From a virus, in the IMG/VR virus record IMGVR_UViG_3300033145_002134, positions 1-39,772 of that record: DNA of 39,772 bases; one strand, given 5' to 3'. Position numbers and translations under genes: made by a program. This document shows positions 22,052 through 30,174 of the stretch, in pieces. Within the stretch, counting starts at the first letter, position 1. The number at the start of each line of letters is the position of its first letter. The notes below the pieces were generated by a model that saw only the letters and a program-made list of their open reading frames with translations, did not search any database and was not told the DNA's origin.

Positions 22052-22618
22052 TTATATTTCGTCGTACTGGAATGTGATTGTTTCGTCAGCCAAGTTTCCT
22101 GGGCTGGCTGTACTTCCCACAACCATCTGCAGCACAACATAGTCTGTTGTTTCGCCAATCGCATTGATTATTGTTCCTGCTTCCGAAATTGTACATGTCC
22201 TTGGAGCTCCGCTCGTGTAGGAAAACAAATCGGTTACAGCTGCAACATCAGTGTGGTTGGTCATTATTTCGTTTGCGTCAGAAACATCGTAGCCTGTGTC
22301 TGCTCCGCTGTTCTTGACCTGTACTCCATCGCCAACATTTACGGTGATTCCTGTTCCGAAACCTCCGCCGTCAGTGTACAGCTTTACGTTGTCCACCTGA
22401 GTATCTGGCGCTGTTGCACAGTAAAGATAGACTTGCTTCCATCGGCTGTACTCTGAACCTGCTGCCGGAATTGGCATTGGATCAACTGCATCGATTGTTG
22501 CATCGTCTTCTTGCTTGAACCTGATATTAGGGGGCCCAAGCCCGTCCGTGTTCTGCTCCGTTCCTGGAGTGTTGTCTGTTCCTCCAAAATCGAAGTTCAC
22601 ATTAAATACTGCTGCCAT
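22052..22618 (-). CDS. Probable structural protein, beta-rich
   Basis: 188 residues, low in charge and rich in Thr/Gly/Asp/Val: blocks such as FNVNFDFGGTDNTPGTEQNTDGLGPPNIRFKQ, WKQVYLYCATAPDTQVDNVKLYTDGGGFGTG, and a C-terminal DYVVLQMVVGSTASPGNL strand that resembles a virion jelly-roll. It follows the BppU-like gene and precedes the homing endonuclease; GGAGG is upstream of ATG 22618. A head-fibre or tail accessory role is likely but unproven. Confidence 0.6.
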   Translation of the reverse strand: MAAVFNVNFDFGGTDNTPGTEQNTDGLGPPNIRFKQEDDATIDAVDPMPIPAAGSEYSRWKQVYLYCATAPDTQVDNVKLYTDGGGFGTGITVNVGDGVQVKNSGADTGYDVSDANEIMTNHTDVAAVTDLFSYTSGAPRTCTISEAGTIINAIGETTDYVVLQMVVGSTASPGNLADETITFQYDEI

Positions 22619-22640
22619 TTTTACGCACCTCCTTCCAAGT

Positions 22641-22964
22641 TTATGGCAAATCTTTCACTACGCGGATATCGAATCTCTTAGTAGTGATTATTTTTCCGCC
22701 TGAATATGTTATCTGTAATTCAGCATGATAGAGCCCGATTGTTATGAGCTCGCCGTTCTGCACCGTGTACTTGCAGGTTCCGTCCACTGCGGAAACAACC
22801 GAGCAAGTCACATCCAAATCTAGTACAGTTCCTCCAATAATTGCGCTCCTTAATTTTATTTCTGTAACATTCGTGAGGTTAACTACTACTCTAGCATAGT
22901 CATAGACTGTGAAGTTAATATCGTAAAGCTCATCGTTCTGAACTACTTCAAGAACTTCAACCAT
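22641..22964 (-). CDS. BppU-like/Ig-like baseplate or fibre-attachment protein
   Basis: 107 residues in a two-sheet Ig-like pattern: LYDINFTVYDYARVVVNLTNVTEIKLRSAII, then CKYTVQNGELITIGLYHAELQITYSGGKIITTKRFDIRV. The GLYHAELQIT...GKIITT end is close to the N-terminal domain of BppU-type baseplate proteins, which anchor receptor-binding proteins. It begins directly after the portal stop (GGAGGG, then TAAATG). Its place next to the portal rather than the tail tip is noteworthy. Confidence 0.55.
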   Translation of the reverse strand: MVEVLEVVQNDELYDINFTVYDYARVVVNLTNVTEIKLRSAIIGGTVLDLDVTCSVVSAVDGTCKYTVQNGELITIGLYHAELQITYSGGKIITTKRFDIRVVKDLP

Positions 22965-24956
22965 TTAGCTCCCTCCGAAATATGCTACAATTGTGCATCT
23001 GCAATTTGGATCTTCCAATTCTGGCGGCGTGTTGTTCAGGTCAAAAATGTGGCCGTTCAAGAACGCATGTGTTGGCCGCACCGCAGTGTCGCCAGCAGAA
23101 AGGTATTTTACTCTTTTCACTTTGCCCGAATCCCTGTAAGATTGTTTAATGGCTTGCGTCATTGCTCTGTGGGATTCCGTTCTCGCGAGAGTATCGGCAT
23201 TATGTTTTGCCCCATCAACAATGAGCTGAATTTTCTTTCGCATTTGTGGAATGCCCTCTCCAGCTAACATGCTTTCCTGGACTGCAAAAAGAGTTCTCTT
23301 TGTAACGTCTGTTCCATAAGAATTTACAAAAACGTAATTCGATTGCCTTAATATTTTCTTAATCTGGCCTGCCTTCTCGCTGGCTATTATGTTTAAGTTC
23401 AAAAGTAATTCAGACCTTTCCCATCCATACTGCCAAGAAGCGTTCACATTCTTATCCACAACATCCTTGATTTTCTTGGCTCTGGCTTTCTCAATGAGTT
23501 CAAGCTCTCTCTCCAAATCCCCAAAGTCATCGGTGAGAATTCCCTCAACCTCGCTAGCCTTTATTACTTTCATTATTTCATTAATTGAAAACAATGCTTT
23601 CAAATCCTGTGCATAGTCCTCGCCTAATTGAATAACCTCTGAGGCTACTAGATTGGTTTCCTCAGAATATTCCCAATCAGGGAACAATGCATCCACTTTA
23701 GCATCTGTTTTGGCCTCTTGCTCTAATTCTTTTTTTATCTCCTCAGGATTCCATACTCCGGATGTAATACGAATCGATTCTGTTTCCGCTGTAAGCTTGT
23801 CAATCTCTGCCTGTTCCTTTGCGTTCATTTCCTGCAACGGGTTCCATTCAACTTTATAGTCGCCATCAGCTACTTGCTTCGTTCCTTGAAGAATTGTAAT
23901 CAGCTGTTCAATGACTGGCGTAAAATCGAGTTCCTGCTTTGCGGAAATATCAGAATAATAATCTTTGAGGTTTGTTTCGCTTCCGGTAACTGCCCCTGCT
24001 GCAACGCCCTCTACAATCTGCATGGGAATATCAAAACTCATGGCCACTGCTTTCAGCGCAACATTCCAATACTGTTCTGGATTCAGTGCGCTTTTTCTCA
24101 CGCCCACGTCTTTTATTTCAGTTGTTTCATCGCTTACCCAGGCTGTCTTGGAATTTGTTTCCGCTGCCTGTGCCTTTATTGCTTTCATTGCAGCAGGCTT
24201 TCCTTTCTTTTTTATATAGTGAATGAAGCCAGCAGCGTTTCTATAGAATGCCTGGCCCGTGCTCCAAATAACATTATCCAAAACAACTAGGTAATTGTAA
24301 GCTGGCCGCATATAGCCAATGCCTTCTGGATCGTTCCCGTACTGGTTAACCGGCATATAAATGAATCTGCTTGCATGCACCTCAATTGCGGGCCCTGTTC
24401 CTAGCTTCACCATTGCGCCAACTATCTCGCCATAGTGTTCAGAGTTGCTATCCTTCTCAATAAGCAGTTTTCTTACATTGGTTCTTGTAATAATGCTCAA
24501 GTAATCCAAGCTCTTCGGATTCTCAATTTCTTCCTCAAGGCCTGCCTCATCGCTGTAACCCAACATGAGCAAGGCATAGCCCTCAACCATTCCAACCTTA
24601 TATGTTTCCTTTAAAATTTTCTTCAAGCCCAGAGCCCGTGTTTCGCCTTCAGTTATCCATTTCTTTTTTGAAGAAAATACTTTGCTTACGTCTTCAATTA
24701 GTGTTTCATTCTCTGATTCAATAGTGAACCAATTATCGAAAGTGTCAGCGGCAATTTTGTTAACAAGCTTTCTGCCAATCCCGTTTCCCCTGTACGCATC
24801 TACAAGCTGCTCGTTTAAAATATTAGTATTCCAAAGCGTACTCTTACTAGCCGCATCTGAAGCCTTGCTTGATTTGGCATCAGGATTATATTCTGGAATA
24901 AGTCTATCTACAAGAATCCGCTTGCCAGTATTGATTGCATCGTTGAACAGGGACAT
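22965..24956 (-). CDS. Portal protein fused to a MuF-like head morphogenesis domain
   Basis: 663 residues from ATG 24956 (GAGG seven bases upstream, promoter P1 further up). Residues about 1-420 form a DUF1073-type portal: LVDAYRGNGIGRKLVNKIAADTFDNWF, then a crown with MPVNQYGNDPEGIGYMRP and FDIPMQIVEGVAAGAVTGSETNLKDYYSDI. The C-terminal part (about 510-663) has the Mu gpF pattern: RTESHRAMTQAIKQSYRDSGKVKRVKYLSAGD...RPTHAFLNGHIF...PNCRCTIVAYF, with CRC as a metal-like Cys pair. The dodecameric portal is the DNA gate and motor dock; the MuF part may help capsid assembly or be ejected. Fusion of both in one gene is known in some phages. Confidence 0.85.
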   Translation of the reverse strand: MSLFNDAINTGKRILVDRLIPEYNPDAKSSKASDAASKSTLWNTNILNEQLVDAYRGNGIGRKLVNKIAADTFDNWFTIESENETLIEDVSKVFSSKKKWITEGETRALGLKKILKETYKVGMVEGYALLMLGYSDEAGLEEEIENPKSLDYLSIITRTNVRKLLIEKDSNSEHYGEIVGAMVKLGTGPAIEVHASRFIYMPVNQYGNDPEGIGYMRPAYNYLVVLDNVIWSTGQAFYRNAAGFIHYIKKKGKPAAMKAIKAQAAETNSKTAWVSDETTEIKDVGVRKSALNPEQYWNVALKAVAMSFDIPMQIVEGVAAGAVTGSETNLKDYYSDISAKQELDFTPVIEQLITILQGTKQVADGDYKVEWNPLQEMNAKEQAEIDKLTAETESIRITSGVWNPEEIKKELEQEAKTDAKVDALFPDWEYSEETNLVASEVIQLGEDYAQDLKALFSINEIMKVIKASEVEGILTDDFGDLERELELIEKARAKKIKDVVDKNVNASWQYGWERSELLLNLNIIASEKAGQIKKILRQSNYVFVNSYGTDVTKRTLFAVQESMLAGEGIPQMRKKIQLIVDGAKHNADTLARTESHRAMTQAIKQSYRDSGKVKRVKYLSAGDTAVRPTHAFLNGHIFDLNNTPPELEDPNCRCTIVAYFGGS

Positions 24957-24982
24957 AAAATTTCCTCGCGAGAAACTAACTG

Positions 24983-25028
24983 CCCTCATCTATGGCAATC
25001 CCCTTAATATAGTTTATGCTTTTTTTAA
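24983..25028 (-). promoter_or_regulatory. Late-type promoter element, copy P1 (portal operon)
   Basis: Minus strand: seven A, AAACTATATTAAGG, then GATTG and ATAGATGAGGGCAG, almost identical to P2. It fills the 101-base gap between the terminase stop (25058) and the portal start (24956), giving a predicted leader of about 28 bases with GAGG. One of the clearest cases that this element is a promoter, because it lies in a real gap and ahead of a gene with its own ribosome site. Confidence 0.68.
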
Positions 25029-25057
25029 CGTTTTGAGAGCTATTTGGATTGTTTTTA

Positions 25058-26410
25058 CTAAATTGCAACGTCAAAAGTATCTGTTTTCTGGCCTGCAACC
25101 CATAGTGCCATTGCTATGCTCCAGAAAGAATCCCCGTGGCCCTCAGGTGTTTCCAAGGCCTGCAGGTCATTGTCAACTACAAGAATTTGGTCAATCATAC
25201 GCCGGTCATTCAACAGTTCAACTTCTTTGTTTTCAACCATTTTCTCAAAGTTTGTAGCCATGTCATGCTTTAGTGTTGTCTTGAAAATAAACGGATCCAG
25301 GACATTAGGCATCTCACCGCGTTCAACAAAGCTTTCCATTTCTCCCCGAGTAGCATCATAGCCTCCCTCGTCAACCTTGAGCCTTTGTACAAGGCTGTTG
25401 ATGTGATCCAGCTGCTTGTTATATCCCCAGCCATCCAGGAACCTTTGGTAAATCTGTTTCCAATGTCCTGGCGTGTCCTCTTCAAATACAACAACGTGTG
25501 AAGGATGCACTTTCTTTCCAATGTCCCAACCCATCACTACATAATAATCCTCGTTCTGTTGCTTCTTTGGTTCCAGGGCTGAGTTGACCGCACCTTGCAA
25601 AACGTCCCGTGCAAACCATGCCTGCTCCGTCCAGACAGGCTTGCACATAAACTCTTGATTGAAAACTCTCTCCCCTAGTTTTCTTTTTCTAAGCATCAGC
25701 CTTTCCCACGGCCATGCTTCAGGCCATAGACTAATTTTCTTTTCCCAATCCAGAACAGCAGGCGAAACTGTTACAGCCATTCCCTCAGTTACTTGCTTAT
25801 CGAAAAAGAAATCGAATTCGGTTTGGGGCGTGCCAACCACATGCATCTGTCCTTCAGGTTTAAGCATGCTTACAACTTCTGTTTTGAAAATTCGGTTTAT
25901 TTTATTAATCACTGTCGGGTTCAGCTTGTTCTCTGGGTCCCTTAATGGATCGTCCACATAGATTCTCGGTGCATGAATTCCTCTTTTGAATCCAAGCAAT
26001 CCGCAGGGATCAATGGTTGTAATTCTTTCACGGTCCCACGTGTACTTCAGCACTCCCTCTGCTGTTGGCTTCAAATCAATTATTTCATCATAAAAAGAGT
26101 TTCTTGTAATGAACTGCTTAGTCTTTCCCAAGTGGTAGCCGCTCATCGAAGCGTTGTAAGAAAAATAATGCCCTTCTAATCCAGGCCTGTAAAGCAGGTC
26201 CCACATGATATGGGCGTACAAGCTGGCTGATTTGAAGTGTTCTCTTGCGGATACTCTAACTGTTTCCTTGTTGTCCTGCAGCATGCTTGCCGTGGTATCA
26301 ATGTGGGCCCCGTCAATAAACTTGTCGAAGGACAGGGAAAAAATGTTGTTAACAAAATACTTGAAGTCCCTTTCCCCTTTCCGAAAATGTTCCCATTGCT
26401 CTTCATTCAT
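25058..26410 (-). CDS. Terminase large subunit (TerL)
   Basis: 450 residues. ATPase domain: a degenerate Walker A-like SAREHFKSA at about 54-62 (the R-x-H-x-K-S form seen in many terminases), Walker B RIYVDDPLRD at about 150-158 and coupling motif VVGTPQTEFD near 191-200. Nuclease domain: MGWDIGKK with catalytic Asp near 296, DEGGYDATRGEM and the final GHGDSFWSIAMAL with the third metal-binding Asp. The enzyme packages DNA into proheads through the portal and cuts concatemers. It lies between TerS and portal, the canonical order. Confidence 0.92.
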   Translation of the reverse strand: MNEEQWEHFRKGERDFKYFVNNIFSLSFDKFIDGAHIDTTASMLQDNKETVRVSAREHFKSASLYAHIMWDLLYRPGLEGHYFSYNASMSGYHLGKTKQFITRNSFYDEIIDLKPTAEGVLKYTWDRERITTIDPCGLLGFKRGIHAPRIYVDDPLRDPENKLNPTVINKINRIFKTEVVSMLKPEGQMHVVGTPQTEFDFFFDKQVTEGMAVTVSPAVLDWEKKISLWPEAWPWERLMLRKRKLGERVFNQEFMCKPVWTEQAWFARDVLQGAVNSALEPKKQQNEDYYVVMGWDIGKKVHPSHVVVFEEDTPGHWKQIYQRFLDGWGYNKQLDHINSLVQRLKVDEGGYDATRGEMESFVERGEMPNVLDPFIFKTTLKHDMATNFEKMVENKEVELLNDRRMIDQILVVDNDLQALETPEGHGDSFWSIAMALWVAGQKTDTFDVAI

Positions 26411-26438
26411 TCACCATCACCGACATTTTTAATTAATC

Positions 26439-26876
26439 TTACTTTTTATCTTGCTCCTCTCGCTCTTTTTTAAGAATCTCCTGGGCCTTAACCACAGTCA
26501 ACTCTCCTGAAAGTTCCACTCTTTTAGGTGCCTCTTCAAGAACACCAAGAGACTGAAGAATCCTAATCTTTGCCTCCTCATGTTTTTGCATCAAATTCAA
26601 GGCCCCGATTTTCACATTATCATTACTTGTATCCCTGTACGTCTTCCTAGCATCCCGGTATATACCATCGTACCGCATTAGAAACTCAAACAAAACTTTA
26701 TCAAGCGGCTTTTTCGCCAGCTCACCTATAATTTCTTCCCTTAGCTTTTGCCTGTCCCTCTCAACAGTGCGAACAGGAACTTGTAATGTCCTAGCTATCT
26801 CTTTTGTGTAAAGGCCCTCAAGCACTAATGTCTTTACTTTCTCTCGCCTTTCTTCAATTTTCTTTTTGTTCGACAT
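26439..26876 (-). CDS. Terminase small subunit (TerS)
   Basis: 145 residues: a basic start, a helix-turn-helix (YTKEIARTLQVPVRTVERDRQKLREE, about 23-48), a long helical middle suited to ring oligomerisation, and a charged C-terminus (VKAQEILKKEREEQDKK). This architecture directly before TerL is that of a TerS, which recognises viral DNA and starts packaging. The ATG at 26876 follows GGAGGTG and overlaps the methyltransferase end by 23 bases. Confidence 0.75.
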   Translation of the reverse strand: MSNKKKIEERREKVKTLVLEGLYTKEIARTLQVPVRTVERDRQKLREEIIGELAKKPLDKVLFEFLMRYDGIYRDARKTYRDTSNDNVKIGALNLMQKHEEAKIRILQSLGVLEEAPKRVELSGELTVVKAQEILKKEREEQDKK

Positions 26877-28176
26877 CCCCCTTCACCTCCGCCGCTTTTT
26901 TGGCGGTTTTGCCCGTGTATCTCTCCCACCGATTGATAATAATTTGACAGTATTTTGGATCTAATTCCATCATAAAACACTGGCGACTGAGTTTTTCTGC
27001 AGCAATTAATGTGCTTCCGCTGCCGCCGAACAGGTCTAGCACAATTTCGCTTCTTTCAGTCATGGCCATTATTGCTGGGAAAGCGAGCTTGTAAGGTTTT
27101 TGTGTTGGATGTTCATATTCCGAGGTCTTGTCTCGGTGTTGATACCAGGCATCCAATTGCTCCAGAAAATTCGAGAATTCCAGGTTAATGAGACTTGTCC
27201 TGTTTTTGACGAATTGTTTGTTTAGCTCTGGCTTTTTTCCCTCTTTCAAGCCCAAAATGTAGAATTCAAGCTGCTTGTGGAAAACGCATCCTGGTGCATA
27301 CGTCAGGGAATTTTTTACCCATGCTCCAAGCTGGTTTACTTTCCATTTTTCCAAGATTACGGCCTGAATTGCCGTGTGCAGGTGCTTGTCCCCATTCCAT
27401 AAAACCAGGCCTGCTTTTTCTGTTGTCCAATCAAAACAGTTCTTCATGGCTTTGCGAAGAAATTCCAAGTACTGCTCTTCTGTCATGTTGTCTTGGAAGA
27501 CTTCTTTGTGGCCATACTTGTATTTTCCCTCTGCGTAGCTGTGAAATCCGAAGCTCCTATAGTTTATATTGTACGGAGGATCCGTAAACACCAATTTTGC
27601 CCTATTACCATTCATTAATTTTGCAGTATCCTCTGGAGAAGTAGCATCTCCACAGATTAGCCTATGCTGATCAAGCCTGAAAACGTCTCCCCGTACAATA
27701 TCTGTTTCAATTTTCTTGTACTCTTTCTCTACATCGAATTCCTCTTCCTTATCAATGTTTAAGGCGTCCAAGATTGAATCAAATTCCCTCTCTTTCAAGG
27801 CCAGTAATTCATTAACTTCGCCTAAGCTCATATGTTCACTGAAAAATTGGAATTCCAAGATATCCATTTCCCAGTCATGCGTTCCCCGAAGCTTGTTCAA
27901 AACCTGCCTCAAAATCCTGCGGTCAATATCCTTCAACAGCAATCTAATAACCGGCACCTGTTTCATTCCCAAAACCTTTGCACGCAGCCACTTCTGCTCG
28001 CCATCCGCAATAAGCAAATCCTTGTTTGTAATAATCGGGACAATAAACCCATACTTTTTGATGCTCTCATCCAGCGCGCGCTCTTGGGTTGGTGTCATTT
28101 TGTTAGGGTTCTTTCCATCAATCTTCAAATCATTAATAGGCACCATTTCAACTACGGGGATTTCAATCTCAGCCAT
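26854..28176 (-). CDS. ParB-like domain fused to a beta-class DNA methyltransferase
   Basis: 440 residues. Residues about 8-85 match the ParB/Srx nuclease-like fold (PINDLKIDGKNPNKM, ADGEQKWLRAKVLG). Residues about 160-425 are an amino-methyltransferase: catalytic motif IV DPPYN at 199-203, then HPTQKP at 356-361 and the S-adenosylmethionine site DLFGGSGST at 381-389. Motif IV before motif I defines the beta class; DPPY methylates adenine N6 or cytosine N4. No restriction enzyme lies next to it, so the likely job is protecting or marking viral DNA. The family (phage ParB-MTase fusions near terminase) is well known. Confidence 0.92.
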   Translation of the reverse strand: MAEIEIPVVEMVPINDLKIDGKNPNKMTPTQERALDESIKKYGFIVPIITNKDLLIADGEQKWLRAKVLGMKQVPVIRLLLKDIDRRILRQVLNKLRGTHDWEMDILEFQFFSEHMSLGEVNELLALKEREFDSILDALNIDKEEEFDVEKEYKKIETDIVRGDVFRLDQHRLICGDATSPEDTAKLMNGNRAKLVFTDPPYNINYRSFGFHSYAEGKYKYGHKEVFQDNMTEEQYLEFLRKAMKNCFDWTTEKAGLVLWNGDKHLHTAIQAVILEKWKVNQLGAWVKNSLTYAPGCVFHKQLEFYILGLKEGKKPELNKQFVKNRTSLINLEFSNFLEQLDAWYQHRDKTSEYEHPTQKPYKLAFPAIMAMTERSEIVLDLFGGSGSTLIAAEKLSRQCFMMELDPKYCQIIINRWERYTGKTAKKAAEVKGDVEQKEN

Positions 28177-28635
28177 CTAATTCCCCCTCTTCCAAGTTTT
28201 AAACCATAATGGTAATTTAGTTTTCCATCCTCTCTCGTCAAGTGTATGTTTTTCTTTTTGTACCTCGATTTTTTCAAGCCGGACTAATAAAGGTTTTTCT
28301 TCTGCTCCTCCATGCCCAACTAAATTTGAATTTGGGGCTAACTCACTACAAAATTCACAAAAAGATTGCTTCTCGCCTTTTTCATTTGTTGCCTGAACAA
28401 CTAAATAAAGTGCAAAAACATTATCCGCATTTGGTTTCACAACCTGCATTATAAAAAAACCTTTACTCACTGGTTGCTTAGCATCTCTAATGTTGAAATT
28501 CATACTTGGATGCTCAAACCGTTCCTTAATTTCCTCAATATAACCTTCGCCTTTCTTAACCAATTCGCAAGTAACAACCTCTTTGCCTTTAACAAGGTCT
28601 TTGAGTTGCTGCTCGTTGAATTTTTGGGTTTTCAA
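28177..28635 (-). CDS. Hypothetical protein with CxxC pair
   Basis: 152 residues from TTG 28635 (GGAGGG upstream, TTGA overlap with the preceding stop). It has alternating strands and helices: KEVVTCELVKKGEGYIEEIKERF, SKGFFIMQVVKPNADNVFALYLVVQATNEKG, and CEFCSEL near residue 93, followed by a basic WKTKLPLWFKTWKRG end. The Cys pair may bind metal. It directly precedes the methyltransferase, with no recognised family. Confidence 0.6.
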   Translation of the reverse strand: MKTQKFNEQQLKDLVKGKEVVTCELVKKGEGYIEEIKERFEHPSMNFNIRDAKQPVSKGFFIMQVVKPNADNVFALYLVVQATNEKGEKQSFCEFCSELAPNSNLVGHGGAEEKPLLVRLEKIEVQKEKHTLDERGWKTKLPLWFKTWKRGN

Positions 28636-28799
28636 TCCAATCCCTCCATGGTCTTTTCAAATTCTTCCGGTGTTTCTTTTATTGTCATTATTTTCGTTTT
28701 GCACTTCTGGCAGTACACTTCATAATGTGCTTCGCCTATAAGCTGTATTCGGAATAGCTTCGCCCCGCACTTGCATCTGATTCTAGTTCCTGGTAACAC
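28632..28799 (-). CDS. Com-like zinc-ribbon protein (55 aa)
   Basis: Starts at GTG 28799, six bases after GGAGG; a longer GTG start at 28838 has no ribosome site. The sequence TRIRCKCGAKLFRIQ...YEVYCQKCKTKI holds CxC at residues 9-11 and CxxC at 30-33 in a single zinc ribbon, close to the Mu Com translational regulator, which sits upstream of the phage methyltransferase mom. Here too a methyltransferase follows two genes on, which makes a regulatory role attractive. Family call is by pattern only. Confidence 0.6.
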   Translation of the reverse strand: MLPGTRIRCKCGAKLFRIQLIGEAHYEVYCQKCKTKIMTIKETPEEFEKTMEGLD

Positions 28800-29016
28800 G
28801 TTTGCCCTCCTGCTTTTCCTGTTGGGATATGAAATCACGCCAAGGCTGTAAACTTATAGGCTGATATGGAAAAGAGAAACGCAGCTGCTCGTGCCTTTTC
28901 TTTAAATAAGAAATTTCTTCCTCAATGGCCTCTAGTCTAATTATCTGCCGTTCTCTAATCTCTTTGAATTTCTTAAGCCTTTTTTGAATGTGTTCAATAT
29001 CGTAATCCTTGTTCAT
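28783..29016 (-). CDS. Small coiled-coil protein (77 aa)
   Basis: Starts at ATG 29016 with GGAGTG upstream. Residues 8-50 are a continuous charged helix (IQKRLKKFKEIRERQIIRLE), followed by a proline-containing tail (SFPYQPISLQPWRDFISQQEK). Overlaps the next gene by 17 bases. Likely a small oligomeric DNA- or protein-binding factor; no family recognised. Confidence 0.55.
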   Translation of the reverse strand: MNKDYDIEHIQKRLKKFKEIRERQIIRLEAIEEEISYLKKRHEQLRFSFPYQPISLQPWRDFISQQEKQEGKRVTRN

Positions 29017-29020
29017 TCTC

Positions 29021-29242
29021 TCACACTCCAAAGTCTGTTTCCGGGTCTTCCTCGAGCTTTGTTTTAACGGCTTCCTCCAAAGCCCGGATTCTTCTAAGGG
29101 CCTCAAAGTACTTCTGCTTCAAATTTCTGTTTTCTTCTTTGAGGTTTTTAATATCTGTATAGACAAGCACCAACTGTAGCTTAACTTCACGCTTGACTGC
29201 TGTTTCCACTATTCTCGCTATCTCGCCCATACAGAACCACAT
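29021..29242 (-). CDS. Small coiled-coil protein (73 aa)
   Basis: Starts at ATG 29242 just after the DUF1508 stop; an internal ATG at 29230 is possible. The middle and end form a long amphipathic helix (DIKNLKEENRNLKQKYFEAL) ending in an acidic tail. No family recognised. Sits in the run of small early genes. Confidence 0.5.
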   Translation of the reverse strand: MWFCMGEIARIVETAVKREVKLQLVLVYTDIKNLKEENRNLKQKYFEALRRIRALEEAVKTKLEEDPETDFGV

Positions 29243-29248
29243 TGCTCA

Positions 29249-29434
29249 CTATCCCAAAATTACTATAGGTGCTCTTCCTGCACATTTCTTTATGGCTGCG
29301 ATTCCCTTCAAGGCATTTCTTTTCCTTGAGTAGCCCTCGCTCTGTGCAATTATTTTGCCGTTGGCTGCTCTCAATCGAAAGTACCATTGTCTATCAACAG
29401 CGTTTCCTATAAACACTTCAAACTTTCCCTGCAC
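29249..29434 (-). CDS. DUF1508 (YegP-like) protein
   Basis: 61 residues from GTG 29434, chosen because GGAGGTG lies six bases upstream. It contains one full DUF1508 motif: GKFEVFIGNAVDRQWYFRLRAANGKIIAQSEGYSRKRNALKGIAAIKKCA. This small beta-beta-beta-helix domain occurs in bacteria, archaea and viruses; its biochemical role is not established. One copy (rather than the tandem pair of YegP) is usual for short homologues. Confidence 0.85.
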   Translation of the reverse strand: MQGKFEVFIGNAVDRQWYFRLRAANGKIIAQSEGYSRKRNALKGIAAIKKCAGRAPIVILG

Positions 29435-29774
29435 TGTTCTCACCTCCCTTCTTTTTTTCTGCCTCTAGTTTTTCCACTTCCTCTTTAGAGATTTTTTTAA
29501 CCTCTGTCTTTTCCTCTGGCGGCAATGCAGGAGGGAACACGTCAATTATTTTGGCTCCACCTATTAGTCGCTTACCTTGGTCTCGTCTTTCAGTCAGGTT
29601 TGTTATTTGCATTTTCTTTTCTTCGTTGTCAATGCCAAGCTTTTCTACCTCGTTGTCATTGATTTGTATTTCAAACTCAATTTTCTTTATTGAATTTGTC
29701 ATGCGCTTCACTGAGATGCGCTCCTGCTCTCTTTCCTTGCCGTTAAGGCTTCTGTCGTTTGGGTTCTTTTGCAT
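29418..29774 (-). CDS. Helical charged protein (118 aa)
   Basis: ATG 29774 follows GGAGAGG. The protein is a Lys/Glu-rich coiled coil: KIEFEIQINDNEVEKLGIDNEEKK near the N-terminal half and a KEEVEKLEAEKKKGG end, with a Pro-rich short segment (VFPPALPPEE) between. It overlaps the preceding gene by 32 bases. No recognised family. Confidence 0.5.
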   Translation of the reverse strand: MQKNPNDRSLNGKEREQERISVKRMTNSIKKIEFEIQINDNEVEKLGIDNEEKKMQITNLTERRDQGKRLIGGAKIIDVFPPALPPEEKTEVKKISKEEVEKLEAEKKKGGENSAGKV

Positions 29775-30174
29775 TTTTTATCCTCTCCTTTTTTCTTTTC
29801 ACTGCTTCTTTGAACAGCTTGCGTGGCAATGGCCAGCGCATTCCTTTTTGAATTTTCAAATAAATTCTTTTGTCCTCGACTGTGGCAAAAAATTTCCAAT
29901 TACAAAAAGCGCAATTCAGGTATTCAACAATGCAGGATTTCTTTCCGTAATGTACTGATAGTTTGCCTCTAATCATTTTGTGGAATCCCTTATTGCAATA
30001 CTTTTTCCTTGCCTGTTCAAAACTAAAGCCCTTCCAACCTAGTGTTAGCATAAACCATTCCCAACGCAACCAGGAAAGGCAGGACGAGAAAAAATTACTC
30101 AATCTGGGTAATTTAAAACTTTGCCTAGCCCCACTCGCGTTCGTCCCTTCTCGCCTTTCTGCTCCCGTTTTCAA
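29743..30174 (-). CDS. Hypothetical protein with Cys pair (143 aa)
   Basis: TTG 30174 is preceded by GGAGGG and overlaps the ASCH stop (TTGA). The product is basic with an unusual number of aromatic residues (SWLRWEWFMLTLGWKGF) and a CxxC-type element (CAFCNWKFF). It ends in a Lys/Arg-rich tail that could bind nucleic acid. No family recognised. Confidence 0.5.
   Translation of the reverse strand: MKTGAERREGTNASGARQSFKLPRLSNFFSSCLSWLRWEWFMLTLGWKGFSFEQARKKYCNKGFHKMIRGKLSVHYGKKSCIVEYLNCAFCNWKFFATVEDKRIYLKIQKGMRWPLPRKLFKEAVKRKKERIKNAKEPKRQKP

Noticed and set aside
13443-25028. Reading the promoter elements as a repeated peptide (NYIKxxxxDEG / NYIKENAEGK)
   Set aside because: All four copies are open in one frame over a short span, but no start codon fits in P1, and they lie in gaps at consistent distances before gene starts, which favours promoters.
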